From contig JBBJOW010000017.1 of assembly GCA_037724045.1 (NCBI GenBank), positions 1 to 64,000 of the forward strand: a DNA stretch of 64,000 nucleotides, given 5' to 3'. This document shows, in pieces, positions 1 to 9,112 of the stretch (within the stretch, counting starts at the first letter, position 1; each line of letters begins with the position of its first letter). The notes beneath the pieces were generated by a model. The model did no database searches, was not told where the DNA came from, and saw only the letters and a list, made by a program, of their open reading frames with translations. Source of the stretch: DATLGB01 sp037724045. GTDB lineage: Bacteria > Actinomycetota > Thermoleophilia > Solirubrobacterales > Solirubrobacteraceae. A program made the translations under genes and the position numbers.

Positions 1-755
1 GCATCGCGGGTGGCGGCGACGTCGTGGACGCGGAAGACCGAGGCGCCGCGCTCGAAGGCCAGGACGTTGACGGCGACGGTCGCGAACACGCGCTCGGCCG
101 GCACTTCGCGGCCCGTGAGCGTGCCGAGGAAGCCCTTGCGCGACGCGCCGACGACCAGCGGCCGGCCGAGCGCGGCAAGCTCCGAGATGCGGTCGATGAG
201 CGCGAGATTGTGGGCCACGGTCTTGCCGAAGCCGATACCCGGGTCGAGCTCGATCCGCTCCTCCGGGACGCCCTCGGCGATCGCGAAGGCCATGCGCTCT
301 TCAAGGAACGCCTTGACCTCGGAGACGACGTCGCCGGCGTAGCGCGGGTCGTCCTGCATGGTGCGCGGCTCGCCGAGCATGTGCATGAGACAGCAGCGGG
401 CGCCGTGCTCGGCAACGAGGGCGCCCATGGCGGGGTCCGCGCGAAAGGCGCTGACGTCGTTGACGTAGCCGGCGCCCGCGTCCAGCGCGGCGCGGGCAAC
501 CGCCGCCTTGGACGTGTCGACGGAGACCTCCAGGCCGGCGAGCTGCTCGACCACGGGCACGACCCGGCGCAGCTCATCGGCCGCGGACACCGGCTCGGCG
601 TAGGGCCGTGTCGACTCGCCGCCGACGTCGATGAGGTCGGCGCCCTCGGCGACCAGGCGGCGGGCGTGGGCGACGGCCGCGGCGGCGCCGGTAAGGGCGC
701 CGCCGTCGGAGAACGAGTCCGGAGTGACGTTGACGACGCCCATGATCCGGAACAC
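1..755 (-). CDS. folP: Dihydropteroate synthase, C-terminus cut by the window edge
   Basis: Condenses 6-hydroxymethyl-dihydropterin pyrophosphate with p-aminobenzoate in cytosolic folate synthesis. The translation begins MFRIMGVVNVTPDSFSDGG, the classic family start. It continues with DVGGESTRP, VSVDTSKA, an LDPGIGFGKT segment, VGASRKGFLG (sulfa/pterin-binding loop) and a final RVHDV; the window ends just after this, so only a few residues should be missing. A GTG at 755 is chosen because it gives the usual four residues before MGVVNV; an ATG at 743 is the alternative. It lies downstream of the helicase gene on the same strand, behind a hairpin repeat. FolP near FtsH, Hpt and TilS is a common bacterial arrangement. 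Confidence 0.95.
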   Translation of the reverse strand, partial: MFRIMGVVNVTPDSFSDGGALTGAAAAVAHARRLVAEGADLIDVGGESTRPYAEPVSAADELRRVVPVVEQLAGLEVSVDTSKAAVARAALDAGAGYVNDVSAFRADPAMGALVAEHGARCCLMHMLGEPRTMQDDPRYAGDVVSEVKAFLEERMAFAIAEGVPEERIELDPGIGFGKTVAHNLALIDRISELAALGRPLVVGASRKGFLGTLTGREVPAERVFATVAVNVLAFERGASVFRVHDVAATRD

Positions 756-766
756 GTTCCGGACCC

Positions 767-821
767 TAGATGGTTGATTCCACGAGACCCGTGGCCGCGG
801 GGTCGTGGAATCAACCATCTA
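767..821. repeat. 55-bp inverted repeat with GTTGAT arms (copy A)
   Basis: A perfect 19-bp arm, TAGATGGTTGATTCCACGA (767-785), is repeated inverted at 803-821 around a 17-nt GC-rich centre that can itself fold (CCCG/CGGG). It fills the space between the helicase stop (838) and the folP start (755), both on the minus strand. It could terminate helicase transcription, but no T-run follows. The same arm recurs at 7919-7935 and 8086-8102, so this is a dispersed element rather than a one-off terminator. Confidence 0.85.
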
Positions 822-837
822 CTAGGCGCCGCAGGGT

Positions 838-2016
<1,179 letters not shown>

Positions 2017-2145
2017 GGGGAGACTGCTCCTTCTCGCGGCATCGGGCCGCGGCATACGGGGGTGAGACTTCGACCGCCCGACTAAAATGGAGCAACCAAA
2101 ACCTCGCGGGCGGCGGCGCCGCCTGCTGGACCTAAGGTAGCGGTT

Positions 2146-2922
2146 GTGCTGCGTATCGGCGCAATTCACCTCTCCGTCGCGTCCCTCGTCCGCTCGCTGG
2201 ACTACTACGAGCAGGCGCTCGGATTGCAGGTGCACCACCGCTCGGACGACGTGATCGCGCTCGGTGCCGGCGGCGAGGATCTGCTCGTCCTCACCGAGCA
2301 GCCGGGGGCCCGCCCGGCCGACGGTTTCTGTGGCCTGTTCCACTTCGCGCTGCTGGTGCCCGGCCGCGAGGACCTCGCCCGCTGGCTCGTCCATGCGGCG
2401 CGCGACCAGGTGGCGATCACCGGCATGTCCGACCACGCGGTCAGCGAAGCGATCTACCTGCGCGACCCCGACGGGCACGGCATCGAGATCTACGCCGACC
2501 GGCCGCGGGCCGAGTGGGAGGGCCGCGTCGCCGAGCTGATGACGACGGGGCCGCTGGACGCCAACGCGCTCGTCGCAACGCTCGGCGATCCGGCGAAGGC
2601 GACCTTCGATGGGCTGGCGGCCGGTACCACCATGGGCCACGTCCATCTGTGCGTGGCCGAGGTGGCGGCAACCATGGCGTTCTACCGCGGCCTCGGCTTC
2701 GACGTGATGGCCCTTTCCGGCGCGCAGGCCGCGTTCCTCGGCTGGGACGGCTACCACCACCACGTCGGCGCCAACACCTGGGAGAGCGCGGGCGCACCGC
2801 TCGCGCCGCCCGATCGCGCACGGCTGCTGAAGGCGACCGTCATCACCGACGGCGACCCGGGGGTCGTCACCGACCCCTCGGGAATCACCGTCGAACTGGT
2901 GACCGCCTTAGGAGACTGTTGA
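2146..2922 (+). CDS. VOC-family ring-cleavage dioxygenase-like protein (CatE type)
   Basis: 258 residues with two vicinal-oxygen-chelate modules, as in extradiol dioxygenases. It starts MLRIGAIHLSVASLVRS and has a first-module GHGIEIYADRP. The second module has MGHVHLCVAEV, a YHHHVGANTW segment and a final GITVEL. The spaced His and Glu residues fit the metal-binding positions of Bacillus CatE (catechol-2,3-dioxygenase) relatives. The GTG at 2146 is the only good start. The substrate cannot be read from sequence, and a glyoxalase-like role is possible. Its TGA stop lies inside the left arm of a long inverted repeat shared with the convergent ftsH gene. Confidence 0.8.
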   Translation: MLRIGAIHLSVASLVRSLDYYEQALGLQVHHRSDDVIALGAGGEDLLVLTEQPGARPADGFCGLFHFALLVPGREDLARWLVHAARDQVAITGMSDHAVSEAIYLRDPDGHGIEIYADRPRAEWEGRVAELMTTGPLDANALVATLGDPAKATFDGLAAGTTMGHVHLCVAEVAATMAFYRGLGFDVMALSGAQAAFLGWDGYHHHVGANTWESAGAPLAPPDRARLLKATVITDGDPGVVTDPSGITVELVTALGDC

Positions 2923-3078
2923 TTTTTGAGCCGTGGTGCGAGGGGGCGTGGCCGTGGATGCTGGGCGGGTGGGCCCGTGCCTAGGCATACCGGGCGTATC
3001 CCTGGGCGCGGGCCCACCCGATCCAGCGCCGCGGACGCCTGGCCTCGCGCCGCGGGGAAAGATCAACAGGCTCCTAGG
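2906..3078. repeat. 173-bp nested inverted repeat joining two convergent stop codons (copy C)
   Basis: The outer arms are CCTTAGGAGACTGTTGAT (2906-2923) and ATCAACAGGCTCCTAGG (3062-3078), complementary except for small mismatches. An inner pair, GGGTGGGCCCG near 2969 and CGGGCCCACCC near 3009, is also complementary, so the whole segment can form one long branched hairpin. The stop of the VOC gene (2920-2922) and of ftsH (3074-3076) both lie in the arms. Its likely role is a bidirectional terminator. The GTTGAT in the arms and the CCGTGG/CCGCGG core resemble copies A and B. Confidence 0.75.
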
Positions 3079-5044
3079 CGAGGTCGGGCTTCTCGGGCAG
3101 CGTGAGGCCGCGGGCCTCGGACGCGAACCCGGGGCGTGGCAGCGGCCGTGGCGCGGGGCGCTCGGGCGCGGGCCCCAGCTCAGCCGGCGCGCCGCTCTGC
3201 GGCTCGTCGGGGCCGAAGACGTCTTCTTCGGACTTCCCGCTCAACAGGGCCATGAACTCTTCGCGCTCGATCGTCTCGCGCTTGAGCAGCAGCTCGGAGA
3301 TCGACTGCAGCTTGTCGCGGTGCTCGTTGAGGATGTCCTTGGCGGACTGGTGCGCGGACTCGACGATGCGGCGGATCTCGTCGTCGATCTCGCGGGCGAT
3401 CTCGTCGGAGTAGTCGGGCTCGGAGGAGAACTCGCGGCCCACAAAGGGCATGCCCTGGTCGTGGCCGAAGACCCGCGGGCCGAGCTTCTCGCTCATGCCG
3501 AAGCGCATGACCATCTGCTTGGCGGTCGCCGTGACCTTCTCGAGGTCGTTGGACGCGCCCGTCGTGATCTCGTCGAAGACGATCTCCTCCGCTGCGCGAC
3601 CGCCGAGCGTCATGGCCATCGTGTCCATGAGCGCGGCGCGCGTGGTCAGAAACCGGTCCTCGGTCGGCATCGAGATCGTGTATCCGAGCGCCTGGCCGCG
3701 GGAGACGATCGAGACCTTGTGGACGGGGTCGGAATGCTCGAGGTAGTTGCCGACGATCGCGTGGCCCATCTCGTGGTACGCCGTGATCAGCCGCTCCTTC
3801 TGGCTCATGACGCGCGTCTTCTTCTCCGGGCCCGCGACGACGCGCATGATGCCCTCTTCGAGCTCGAAGTGGCCGATGTCCTTGCGCCCCTTGCGGGCGG
3901 CCAGCAACGCGGCCTCGTTGACCAGGTTGGAGAGGTCGGCGCCCGTGAAGCCGGGGGTCTGGCCCGCCAGGGCGTCCAGCTCGATGTCCTTGCCCAGCGG
4001 CTTGCCGCGGGTGTGGACCTCGAGGATCTTGCGCCGGCCGCCGCGGTCGGGGCGGTCGACGGAGATCTGGCGATCGAAGCGGCCCGGGCGCAGCAGGGCG
4101 GGATCGAGGATGTCGGGCCGGTTGGTGGCCGCGATCATGATGATGTTGTCCTTGGCCTCGAAGCCGTCCATCTCCACCAGGAGCTGGTTGAGCGTCTGCT
4201 CGCGCTCGTCGTGACCGCCACCCATGCCGGCGCCGCGATGGCGCCCGACGGCGTCGATCTCGTCCATGAAGATGATGCAGGGCGAGTTCTGCCTGGCCTG
4301 CTCGAAGAGGTCGCGGACACGTGAGGCACCCACGCCGACGAACATCTCGACGAAGTCCGAGCCGGAGATGGAGAAGAACGGCACGCCGGCCTCACCCGCG
4401 ACGGCGCGGGCCAGCAGGGTCTTGCCGGTGCCGGGAGGCCCGTAGAGCAGCACGCCCTTCGGGATGCGAGCGCCCAGCGCCTGGAACTTCTTCGGGTTCT
4501 CGAGGAACTCCTTGATCTCGTGGAGCTCCTCCACGGCCTCGTCGGCGCCCGCGACGTCGCGGAAGGTGATCTTGGGCGAGTCCACCGACAGGCGCTTGGC
4601 CTTGGACTTGCCGAACTGCATGACCTTCGAACCGCCACCCTGGACCTGGTTCATCAGGAAGATGAACAGGGCGAGGAAGAGGACGAACGGCAGCACGTAC
4701 ACCAGCAGGCTGAGGATGGCGCTCGAGCGGGCCGGCTTGACGTCGAAGGACTGGAGCTTCTCGTCGGCGACGGCGAGCTGCAGCTTGTTGGTCATGACCG
4801 CCGCGTAGGCGTCGCCCGGAATGCCGATCTCGAACTCCTGGCCGCCCTTGACCGTGTAGTCGAGCGAGAAGTCCTTCGGGTTGAGCGTGGCCGACTCGAT
4901 CTCCCCCTGCTCGAGCTGCGTGTTGAACTGCGCGAAGTCGGGCTTGTCGTCCTGCGACGAATTCGAAATCAGCTTCGAGGCGAAGAACGCCAGCACGATC
5001 ACGATCAGGATCGGGAACGCGGCGCTCTTGAAAAACCTGCTCAT
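3074..5044 (-). CDS. ftsH: ATP-dependent zinc metalloprotease FtsH
   Basis: Membrane-anchored AAA+ protease of 656 residues, the usual length, that degrades misfolded and regulatory proteins. In order: a first membrane helix at about 7-25, an extracytoplasmic domain, a second helix at about 108-131, Walker A GPPGTGKT (202-209), Walker B FMDEID (259-264), the second region of homology ATNRPDILDPALLRPGRFDR (306-325), the zinc site HEMGH (424-428) and the third zinc ligand Asp near 500 (GASND). The tail is proline-rich. The ATG at 5044 (MSRFFKS) is preferred because it places the first helix at the usual site. hpt and tilS lie upstream on the same strand, a conserved linkage. Confidence 0.98.
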   Translation of the reverse strand: MSRFFKSAAFPILIVIVLAFFASKLISNSSQDDKPDFAQFNTQLEQGEIESATLNPKDFSLDYTVKGGQEFEIGIPGDAYAAVMTNKLQLAVADEKLQSFDVKPARSSAILSLLVYVLPFVLFLALFIFLMNQVQGGGSKVMQFGKSKAKRLSVDSPKITFRDVAGADEAVEELHEIKEFLENPKKFQALGARIPKGVLLYGPPGTGKTLLARAVAGEAGVPFFSISGSDFVEMFVGVGASRVRDLFEQARQNSPCIIFMDEIDAVGRHRGAGMGGGHDEREQTLNQLLVEMDGFEAKDNIIMIAATNRPDILDPALLRPGRFDRQISVDRPDRGGRRKILEVHTRGKPLGKDIELDALAGQTPGFTGADLSNLVNEAALLAARKGRKDIGHFELEEGIMRVVAGPEKKTRVMSQKERLITAYHEMGHAIVGNYLEHSDPVHKVSIVSRGQALGYTISMPTEDRFLTTRAALMDTMAMTLGGRAAEEIVFDEITTGASNDLEKVTATAKQMVMRFGMSEKLGPRVFGHDQGMPFVGREFSSEPDYSDEIAREIDDEIRRIVESAHQSAKDILNEHRDKLQSISELLLKRETIEREEFMALLSGKSEEDVFGPDEPQSGAPAELGPAPERPAPRPLPRPGFASEARGLTLPEKPDLA

Positions 5045-5105
5045 GCGGCCATTGAGCTTAGGGCACGCTATGAGGCTGCAAGCGCCGCGATCCAACGTTG
5101 CATCA

Positions 5106-5636
5106 CTAGAGAGCTAGCGCTGCAACGAAGGGCAGGTTGCGGTAGCGCTCGGCGTGGTCCAGGCCGTAGCCGACCGCGAACTTGTCGGGAATCTCGAAGC
5201 CGATGTAACGCGCCGGCAGCTCGACGGCGCGGCGGCTCGGCTTGGTCAGCAGGGCGCAGACCTCGAGGCTCGCCGGGTTGCGCGCCTCGAGGCTGCGCAT
5301 CAGGTACTGAAGCGTGAGGCCGGAGTCGACGATGTCCTCGACGATGAGGACGTGGCGGTCCTCGATGGCCATGTCGAGGTCCTTGAGGATGCGGACGACG
5401 CCGGAGGATTCCGTGGCGCTGCCGTAGGAGGCGACGGCCATGAAGTCGACCTCGCATGGGAGCTCGATGTGCCGCATGAGGTCGCTCAGGAAGAAGACCG
5501 CGCCTTTGAGGACGCAGACGAGGAGCAGGTCCTTGTCCGCGTAGTCGAGGGTGATCTCCTTGCCCAGCTGTTCGATGCGGTGTTGGAGCTCGTCCGCCTG
5601 GACGATGGTCTCTCCGATGGCTGGGTCGCGCAGCAC
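5106..5636 (-). CDS. hpt: Hypoxanthine phosphoribosyltransferase
   Basis: Purine salvage enzyme converting hypoxanthine or guanine plus PRPP to IMP or GMP. 176 residues, the family norm. It shows the PRPP loop VEDIVDSGLT, VCVLKGAVFF near the N-terminus, a VASYG flexible-loop segment and a conserved VGYGLDHAERYRNLP end. The start is a GTG at 5636. It lies between tilS and ftsH, only 11 bp after the tilS stop, so it is probably co-transcribed with tilS; a strong hairpin covers the tilS 3' end. The hpt-ftsH gap is 61 bp. Confidence 0.96.
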   Translation of the reverse strand: MLRDPAIGETIVQADELQHRIEQLGKEITLDYADKDLLLVCVLKGAVFFLSDLMRHIELPCEVDFMAVASYGSATESSGVVRILKDLDMAIEDRHVLIVEDIVDSGLTLQYLMRSLEARNPASLEVCALLTKPSRRAVELPARYIGFEIPDKFAVGYGLDHAERYRNLPFVAALAL

Positions 5637-5647
5637 GTTGGGGGACC

Positions 5648-6553
5648 CTATGCCGCTGGGCCGACGGGGAACCCCGCCCTCGGGGGACCGAGCCCTAATT
5701 CCGAGGGTCGGGGTTCCCCGTCGTCCCTCAGTACTTCGATCGCTCCGCGACGGACATAAGCCCGCACGCCCGAGCCGATGTGGAGCTCCGATCTCCCTCC
5801 CTTCAGAGCAAGCTCAACCACCTCGTCGACGCGGTGTCCGACCGGTGCCCCGGCCAGTTCGATGAAGACGAGCCTTCGCATCGCTGGAAGCAGATGAGCA
5901 AGCTCACTGGCCGGGATGGTGGAGCGCCCGGCGATGAAGTCGTGCACGAGCGAGTCGAGGACGGTGGCCTCGTCGCGCAGGATCTCGAGCGTGGTGAGCA
6001 GATTCTGCTCGGCGGCGGGGTGGAGCTCGCGGAGGGCTGGGACGAGGCCCGCTCGGGCTCGGTTGCGGGCGAAGCGGGAGTCGAGGTTGGAGGCGTCCTC
6101 GCGCCAGGGGAGGTCGCGGGTGCGGCAGTGGGCGGCGGTGTCCTCGCGGGTCATGTGCAGCAGGGGGCGGATGATCGGGCCGTCGCGGTCGTGCATGCCG
6201 AGCAGGGCACGGCGGCCCGGGGACGCTGCGAGGCGGTAGAGGACGGTCTCGACCTGGTCGGTGGCGGTGTGCCCGGTGGCGATGTCGCCGTCGGTGAGCG
6301 TGAGGGCGGCGGCGTAGCGCACGTCGCGGGCCCAGGCCTGGAGGTTGCCGACGGCGGGCGGCTCGCCTGCGTGGTGGACGTGCAGGGTGACCGCGAGGCG
6401 GTCGCACAGGGCGCGGCAGCAGGCCTCGTCAGCGTCGGCCTCGGGGCGCAGGCCGTAGTTGACGTGCAGCGCCTCGACGTCGTCGCCGCGGGCGAGGAGC
6501 ACGTCGAGCAGGCAGACCGAATCCTGGCCGCCCGAGAGCATCACCAGGGTCAC
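5648..6553 (-). CDS. tilS: tRNA(Ile)-lysidine synthetase
   Basis: Adds lysine to C34 of the CAU-anticodon isoleucine tRNA using ATP. The PP-loop SGGQDS lies at about residues 6-11, followed by HVNYGLRPEADADE, ATGHTATDQVETVLYRL and WREDASNLDSRFARNR, which are diagnostic. At 301 residues it is a short, single-domain-plus form as in many actinobacteria. The GTG at 6553 overlaps the stop of the upstream cyclase by 4 nt (GTGA), implying translational coupling. The last 25 or so codons run through a strong inverted repeat, so the C-terminal tail (from about GEPRPSELGLG) looks like encoded hairpin rather than conserved protein. Confidence 0.94.
   Translation of the reverse strand: MTLVMLSGGQDSVCLLDVLLARGDDVEALHVNYGLRPEADADEACCRALCDRLAVTLHVHHAGEPPAVGNLQAWARDVRYAAALTLTDGDIATGHTATDQVETVLYRLAASPGRRALLGMHDRDGPIIRPLLHMTREDTAAHCRTRDLPWREDASNLDSRFARNRARAGLVPALRELHPAAEQNLLTTLEILRDEATVLDSLVHDFIAGRSTIPASELAHLLPAMRRLVFIELAGAPVGHRVDEVVELALKGGRSELHIGSGVRAYVRRGAIEVLRDDGEPRPSELGLGPPRAGFPVGPAA
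5662..5723. repeat. Strong hairpin inside the 3' end of tilS
   Basis: The left arm at 5662-5683 (core GACGGGGAACCCCG) and the right arm at 5701-5723 (core CGGGGTTCCCCGTC) are complementary over about 22 bp with one bulged base and a 17-nt loop. It sits within the last codons of tilS, just before hpt, and could attenuate tilS-to-hpt read-through. It does not share the GTTGAT arms of the other repeats. Confidence 0.8.
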
Positions 6554-7734
6554 GCGGGCTCCTTCGGGCGCGCGAGATAGAGCTCGGTGGCCTCGGAGAA
6601 GCCCTTCAGGCGGACCTCGCCGATCCGTTGGAAGGCCAGGTGCGGCGAGCGGGCCTCGACGACGTCGCGGGTGACGAGGACCTCGCTGCCGGCTGCGCGC
6701 GCCCCCACGCGCGAGGCGAGGTTGACCGCGCGGCCGAAGTAGTCGCCGTCCCGGTACAGCACCGAGCCGGAGTGGATGCCGATGCGCGGGAGCGGCCGCT
6801 CGGATTGCAGCTCCTGGAAGCCGACGGCCCACTCCGTCAGCGCGGCGATATCGGAGGAGACGATCATCACCGCGTCGCCGATCGTCTTGACGACCCGCGC
6901 CTCGTCGGGCAGCGTGACCTCGACGTTCTCGATGAAGCGCTCCACCGTGTCGAGCGCCTGCTCCTCCCCCGCCTCCTCGGTCAGGCGCGTGTAGCCCGAC
7001 AGGTCGGCGAAGGCGATGGCGACGCGCATGCGGCCCAGGCCGATCTCGTCGTCGTCGTCGACCTCGATGTGGCCGACGACGTCCTGCTCGACGAAGTGCG
7101 CGAGGAACCGCTGGTGCAGGTGGTCCATGATCGGCGAGCTGAGCGGGAGCAGGTCGCGCGCGAGCCCCTCCATCTCCTCGGCCATCTGCAGGCCGGGGAC
7201 GCCGTCGCGGATCAGCGGCTCGTGGACGTAGAGGTGAAAGAGGCGCACCTCCGCGTCGGCCATCGCGCGCAGCGACTGGCCGTAGACCCGCACGAGCTGC
7301 AGGAAGGCGACGGTGGGCAGGCCGGCGTCCACCACCGCGGCGATGTAGCGCAGCAGCTGCAGATCGTCCTCGCTGATGGTGTCCAGCTCAGCCTGCGAGA
7401 TGCCCATCGCCGACCATACACGCTCGATCATCGCCTCCTCCAGGCCGGTCTCGGCGGCGACCTCGGCCAGCGTGTACGCGCCCTCGGCGCGCGGGAACAT
7501 GTCCTCCATGTAGCCGAAGGCGAGGCGGCCCGTCTTCGACGCCTCCCGCAGGGTCTTCAGGCTGTACCCGCGGCCGCGCAGACGAGCGACGATGCGCGCG
7601 TGGGCGACGGCGGCGGGCGACCACCTGCCGTCACGCAACGGCACGATCTCGTCCCGGACCCACCGGCGCAGCGTGGCCGGCTTGACGTCGATCTGCGCGG
7701 CGACCTCGGCGAGCGTGGGGTCCGTCGTCGTCAT
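6550..7734 (-). CDS. Class III adenylate/guanylate cyclase with N-terminal MerR-type HTH
   Basis: 394 residues. Residues 5-70 look like a MerR winged HTH (TLAEVAAQIDVKPATLRRWV, then RIVARLRGRGYSLKTLREA). A second helical segment with another TLAEVAAETGL-like helix follows (about 85-230). The cyclase homology domain covers about 240-390. Metal-binding aspartates are visible in FADLSGYT and in KTIGDAVM. The lysine of KTIGD and the Asn/Arg of GRAVNLASRV fit the substrate and transition-state positions, so the enzyme should be active. Whether the HTH binds DNA or only senses a signal is unknown. It is coupled to tilS by a GTGA overlap. The 184 bp upstream of the ATG show no clear promoter. Confidence 0.85.
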   Translation of the reverse strand: MTTTDPTLAEVAAQIDVKPATLRRWVRDEIVPLRDGRWSPAAVAHARIVARLRGRGYSLKTLREASKTGRLAFGYMEDMFPRAEGAYTLAEVAAETGLEEAMIERVWSAMGISQAELDTISEDDLQLLRYIAAVVDAGLPTVAFLQLVRVYGQSLRAMADAEVRLFHLYVHEPLIRDGVPGLQMAEEMEGLARDLLPLSSPIMDHLHQRFLAHFVEQDVVGHIEVDDDDEIGLGRMRVAIAFADLSGYTRLTEEAGEEQALDTVERFIENVEVTLPDEARVVKTIGDAVMIVSSDIAALTEWAVGFQELQSERPLPRIGIHSGSVLYRDGDYFGRAVNLASRVGARAAGSEVLVTRDVVEARSPHLAFQRIGEVRLKGFSEATELYLARPKEPA

Positions 7735-7918
7735 GAAAGAAAAGCGGCGGAGTCGCTTTCACGGCCCCGCCGCACGCGGGCAATGCGGCCCGCTTCCTCG
7801 GCCGGCGACGTTCGTCTTACTGGCGACGCCTTGCAAGGGCCCGAGCCCTCACTTCCCGACCGTCTGGTGCCCTCAGGTCTACTCCTTGAGACGACACATG
7901 TCAATGCGAACGTTCGCT

Positions 7919-8102
7919 TAGATGGTTGATTCCACAAAGCCCGTGGTCGCGGGCGCGGTCATGATGATCTGTACCCGCCCGCCCGTGGCCGGCCGGTGAA
8001 GCCCGTACCGGTGGTACGGGCAAGTCCGGACGGGCGCGAACCGGCGGATCAGCCCCGCCCGCCCGTGATCCGCGGCCGCGGAGTCGTGGAATCAACCATT
8101 TA
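7919..8102. repeat. 184-bp inverted repeat element with GTTGAT arms (copy B)
   Basis: The outer arms TAGATGGTTGATTCCAC (7919-7935) and GTGGAATCAACCATTTA (8086-8102) match copy A at 767-821. Between them lies about 150 bp of very GC-rich sequence with internal hairpins, including GCCCGTACC-GGT-GGTACGGGC near 8009. Copy B looks like copy A with an insertion in its centre. It occupies the intergenic space 7735-8115 between the SCP2 gene stop and the cyclase start, both on the minus strand. No gene was seen in this space. Confidence 0.8.
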
Positions 8103-8115
8103 GAGGCAGGGAACG

Positions 8116-8541
8116 TCAGGCGACGAGATCGGGATAATCCGCTTCAACCAGCTGGCGGTACTGGGCGAACACGGGCTGCGTGATCGGGAGGATCGCCAGG
8201 GCGGCTTTGACGTCGCCGCCGGTCTTGATCCGCCGGCGGGCGATCGCCATGGCGACGTTCTCCTTGCCCTGGAAGTACTTGTTGGCGGTCTCGGAGGACA
8301 TGGCCATCCGCACGCGTGGCTCCCAGTCGACATCGTCGGACCACTTCCAGAGCAGATTGCCCTCCTCGCCCTCCCGGGTCGCCCGGACGTTGACCACGAG
8401 GTCAACGTCTGAGAACTCGAAGCGCTGCGGTGTGTCGGCGGCCTTGAGCTTCGGGCCCATGTCGGGATCGTTCGACATGAGCCCGAAGGCCTTGTCCATC
8501 AGCTCCTTGAACTGATCTGGGGACTCGAAGCCGCCGGCCAT
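8116..8541 (-). CDS. SCP2 sterol-binding-domain-like protein
   Basis: 141 residues with the pattern of an SCP-2 domain: a central beta region (VDLVVNVRATREG), then a stretch of type W-x-P-x-V-R-M-A-M, then FQGKENVAMAIARRRIKTGGDVKAALAI, where the conserved K-x-x-G-D precedes the last helix. Such domains bind lipids or act as carrier or regulatory modules. The ATG at 8541 lies 4 bp after the stop of the basic coiled-coil protein, so the two form an operon. The longer frame reaching 8955 is antisense overlap. The ligand is unknown. Confidence 0.7.
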   Translation of the reverse strand: MAGGFESPDQFKELMDKAFGLMSNDPDMGPKLKAADTPQRFEFSDVDLVVNVRATREGEEGNLLWKWSDDVDWEPRVRMAMSSETANKYFQGKENVAMAIARRRIKTGGDVKAALAILPITQPVFAQYRQLVEADYPDLVA

Positions 8542-8545
8542 TCGC

Positions 8546-9112
8546 TCAGGAGGAGGACGCGGCGGGCTTCGCAGCCGGCTTCGCGGCTGTGGTCGTGCTC
8601 GACGACGCCGCCGGCTTGGAGGCCGCGGGCTTGCTCGCTGCCGCCGGCTTCTTGGCGGCGGCCTTGCGCTTTGCGGCGGGCTTCTTGACGGCGGCCGGCT
8701 TCTTGGCGGCCGGCTTCTTGGCTGCGGGCCTGCGCTTGGCAGCGGCCTTGCGCTTGGCGGCGGCCTTGCGCTTGGCGGCGGGCTTGCGCTTGGCGGCGGG
8801 CCTGCGCTTTGCGACGGGCTTCCTCGCCTGGGACGACGTCCCGCTGCGCGAGCCGCCCGGGCCTTCGAGGTTGCCGACGCGCCGCGCGAGGTTCTGCACC
8901 TCGTCGTACAGCGTCTCCAGGGTGTCGAGCACCCGGCGCTCGTCGAGCGTCTCACGCAGGCGCACGAGCGCGGAGCCGAACTCGTCGAACACGTCGGTCA
9001 CGCGCTTCTGCGCACCGCCGGAAGCACCCGCCCAGGTACGCTCGACCGCGTCGCGGAGACCGTCGCCCGTGTTGGACGACGCCTTCTTGGACTTCTTGGA
9101 CTTCTTGGCCAT
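8546..9112 (-). CDS. Histone H1-like basic protein with coiled-coil head
   Basis: 188 residues. It starts MAKKSKKSKK. A helical, probably coiled-coil segment follows (about 30-85: DVFDEFGSALVRLRETLDERR, LYDEVQNLARRVGNLE). The last 90 residues are a low-complexity Lys/Ala/Pro tail of repeated KPAAKRK units, as in eukaryotic H1 and the HupB tail. It likely binds DNA or another polyanion; a phasin-like role for the head is an alternative. The ATG (9112-9110) shares bases with the opposite-strand ATG of the phosphorylase gene (9111-9113), leaving no spacer between divergent genes. Confidence 0.75.
   Translation of the reverse strand: MAKKSKKSKKASSNTGDGLRDAVERTWAGASGGAQKRVTDVFDEFGSALVRLRETLDERRVLDTLETLYDEVQNLARRVGNLEGPGGSRSGTSSQARKPVAKRRPAAKRKPAAKRKAAAKRKAAAKRRPAAKKPAAKKPAAVKKPAAKRKAAAKKPAAASKPAASKPAASSSTTTAAKPAAKPAASSS

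Noticed and set aside
2017..2763. N-terminal extension of the helicase frame by some 250 codons
   Set aside because: It is antisense to the VOC gene, and a good ribosome site precedes the ATG at 2016.
8542..8955. Upstream extension of the SCP2-like frame
   Set aside because: It is the Lys/Ala-tail gene read in another frame (Arg/Pro/Ser-rich); the ATG at 8541 directly follows that gene's stop.
8589..9110. Alternating Ala/Leu frame opposite the histone-like gene and CRISPR-like periodicity there
   Set aside because: The regular pattern comes from KPAAKRK codon repeats; there are no spacers or constant direct repeats.
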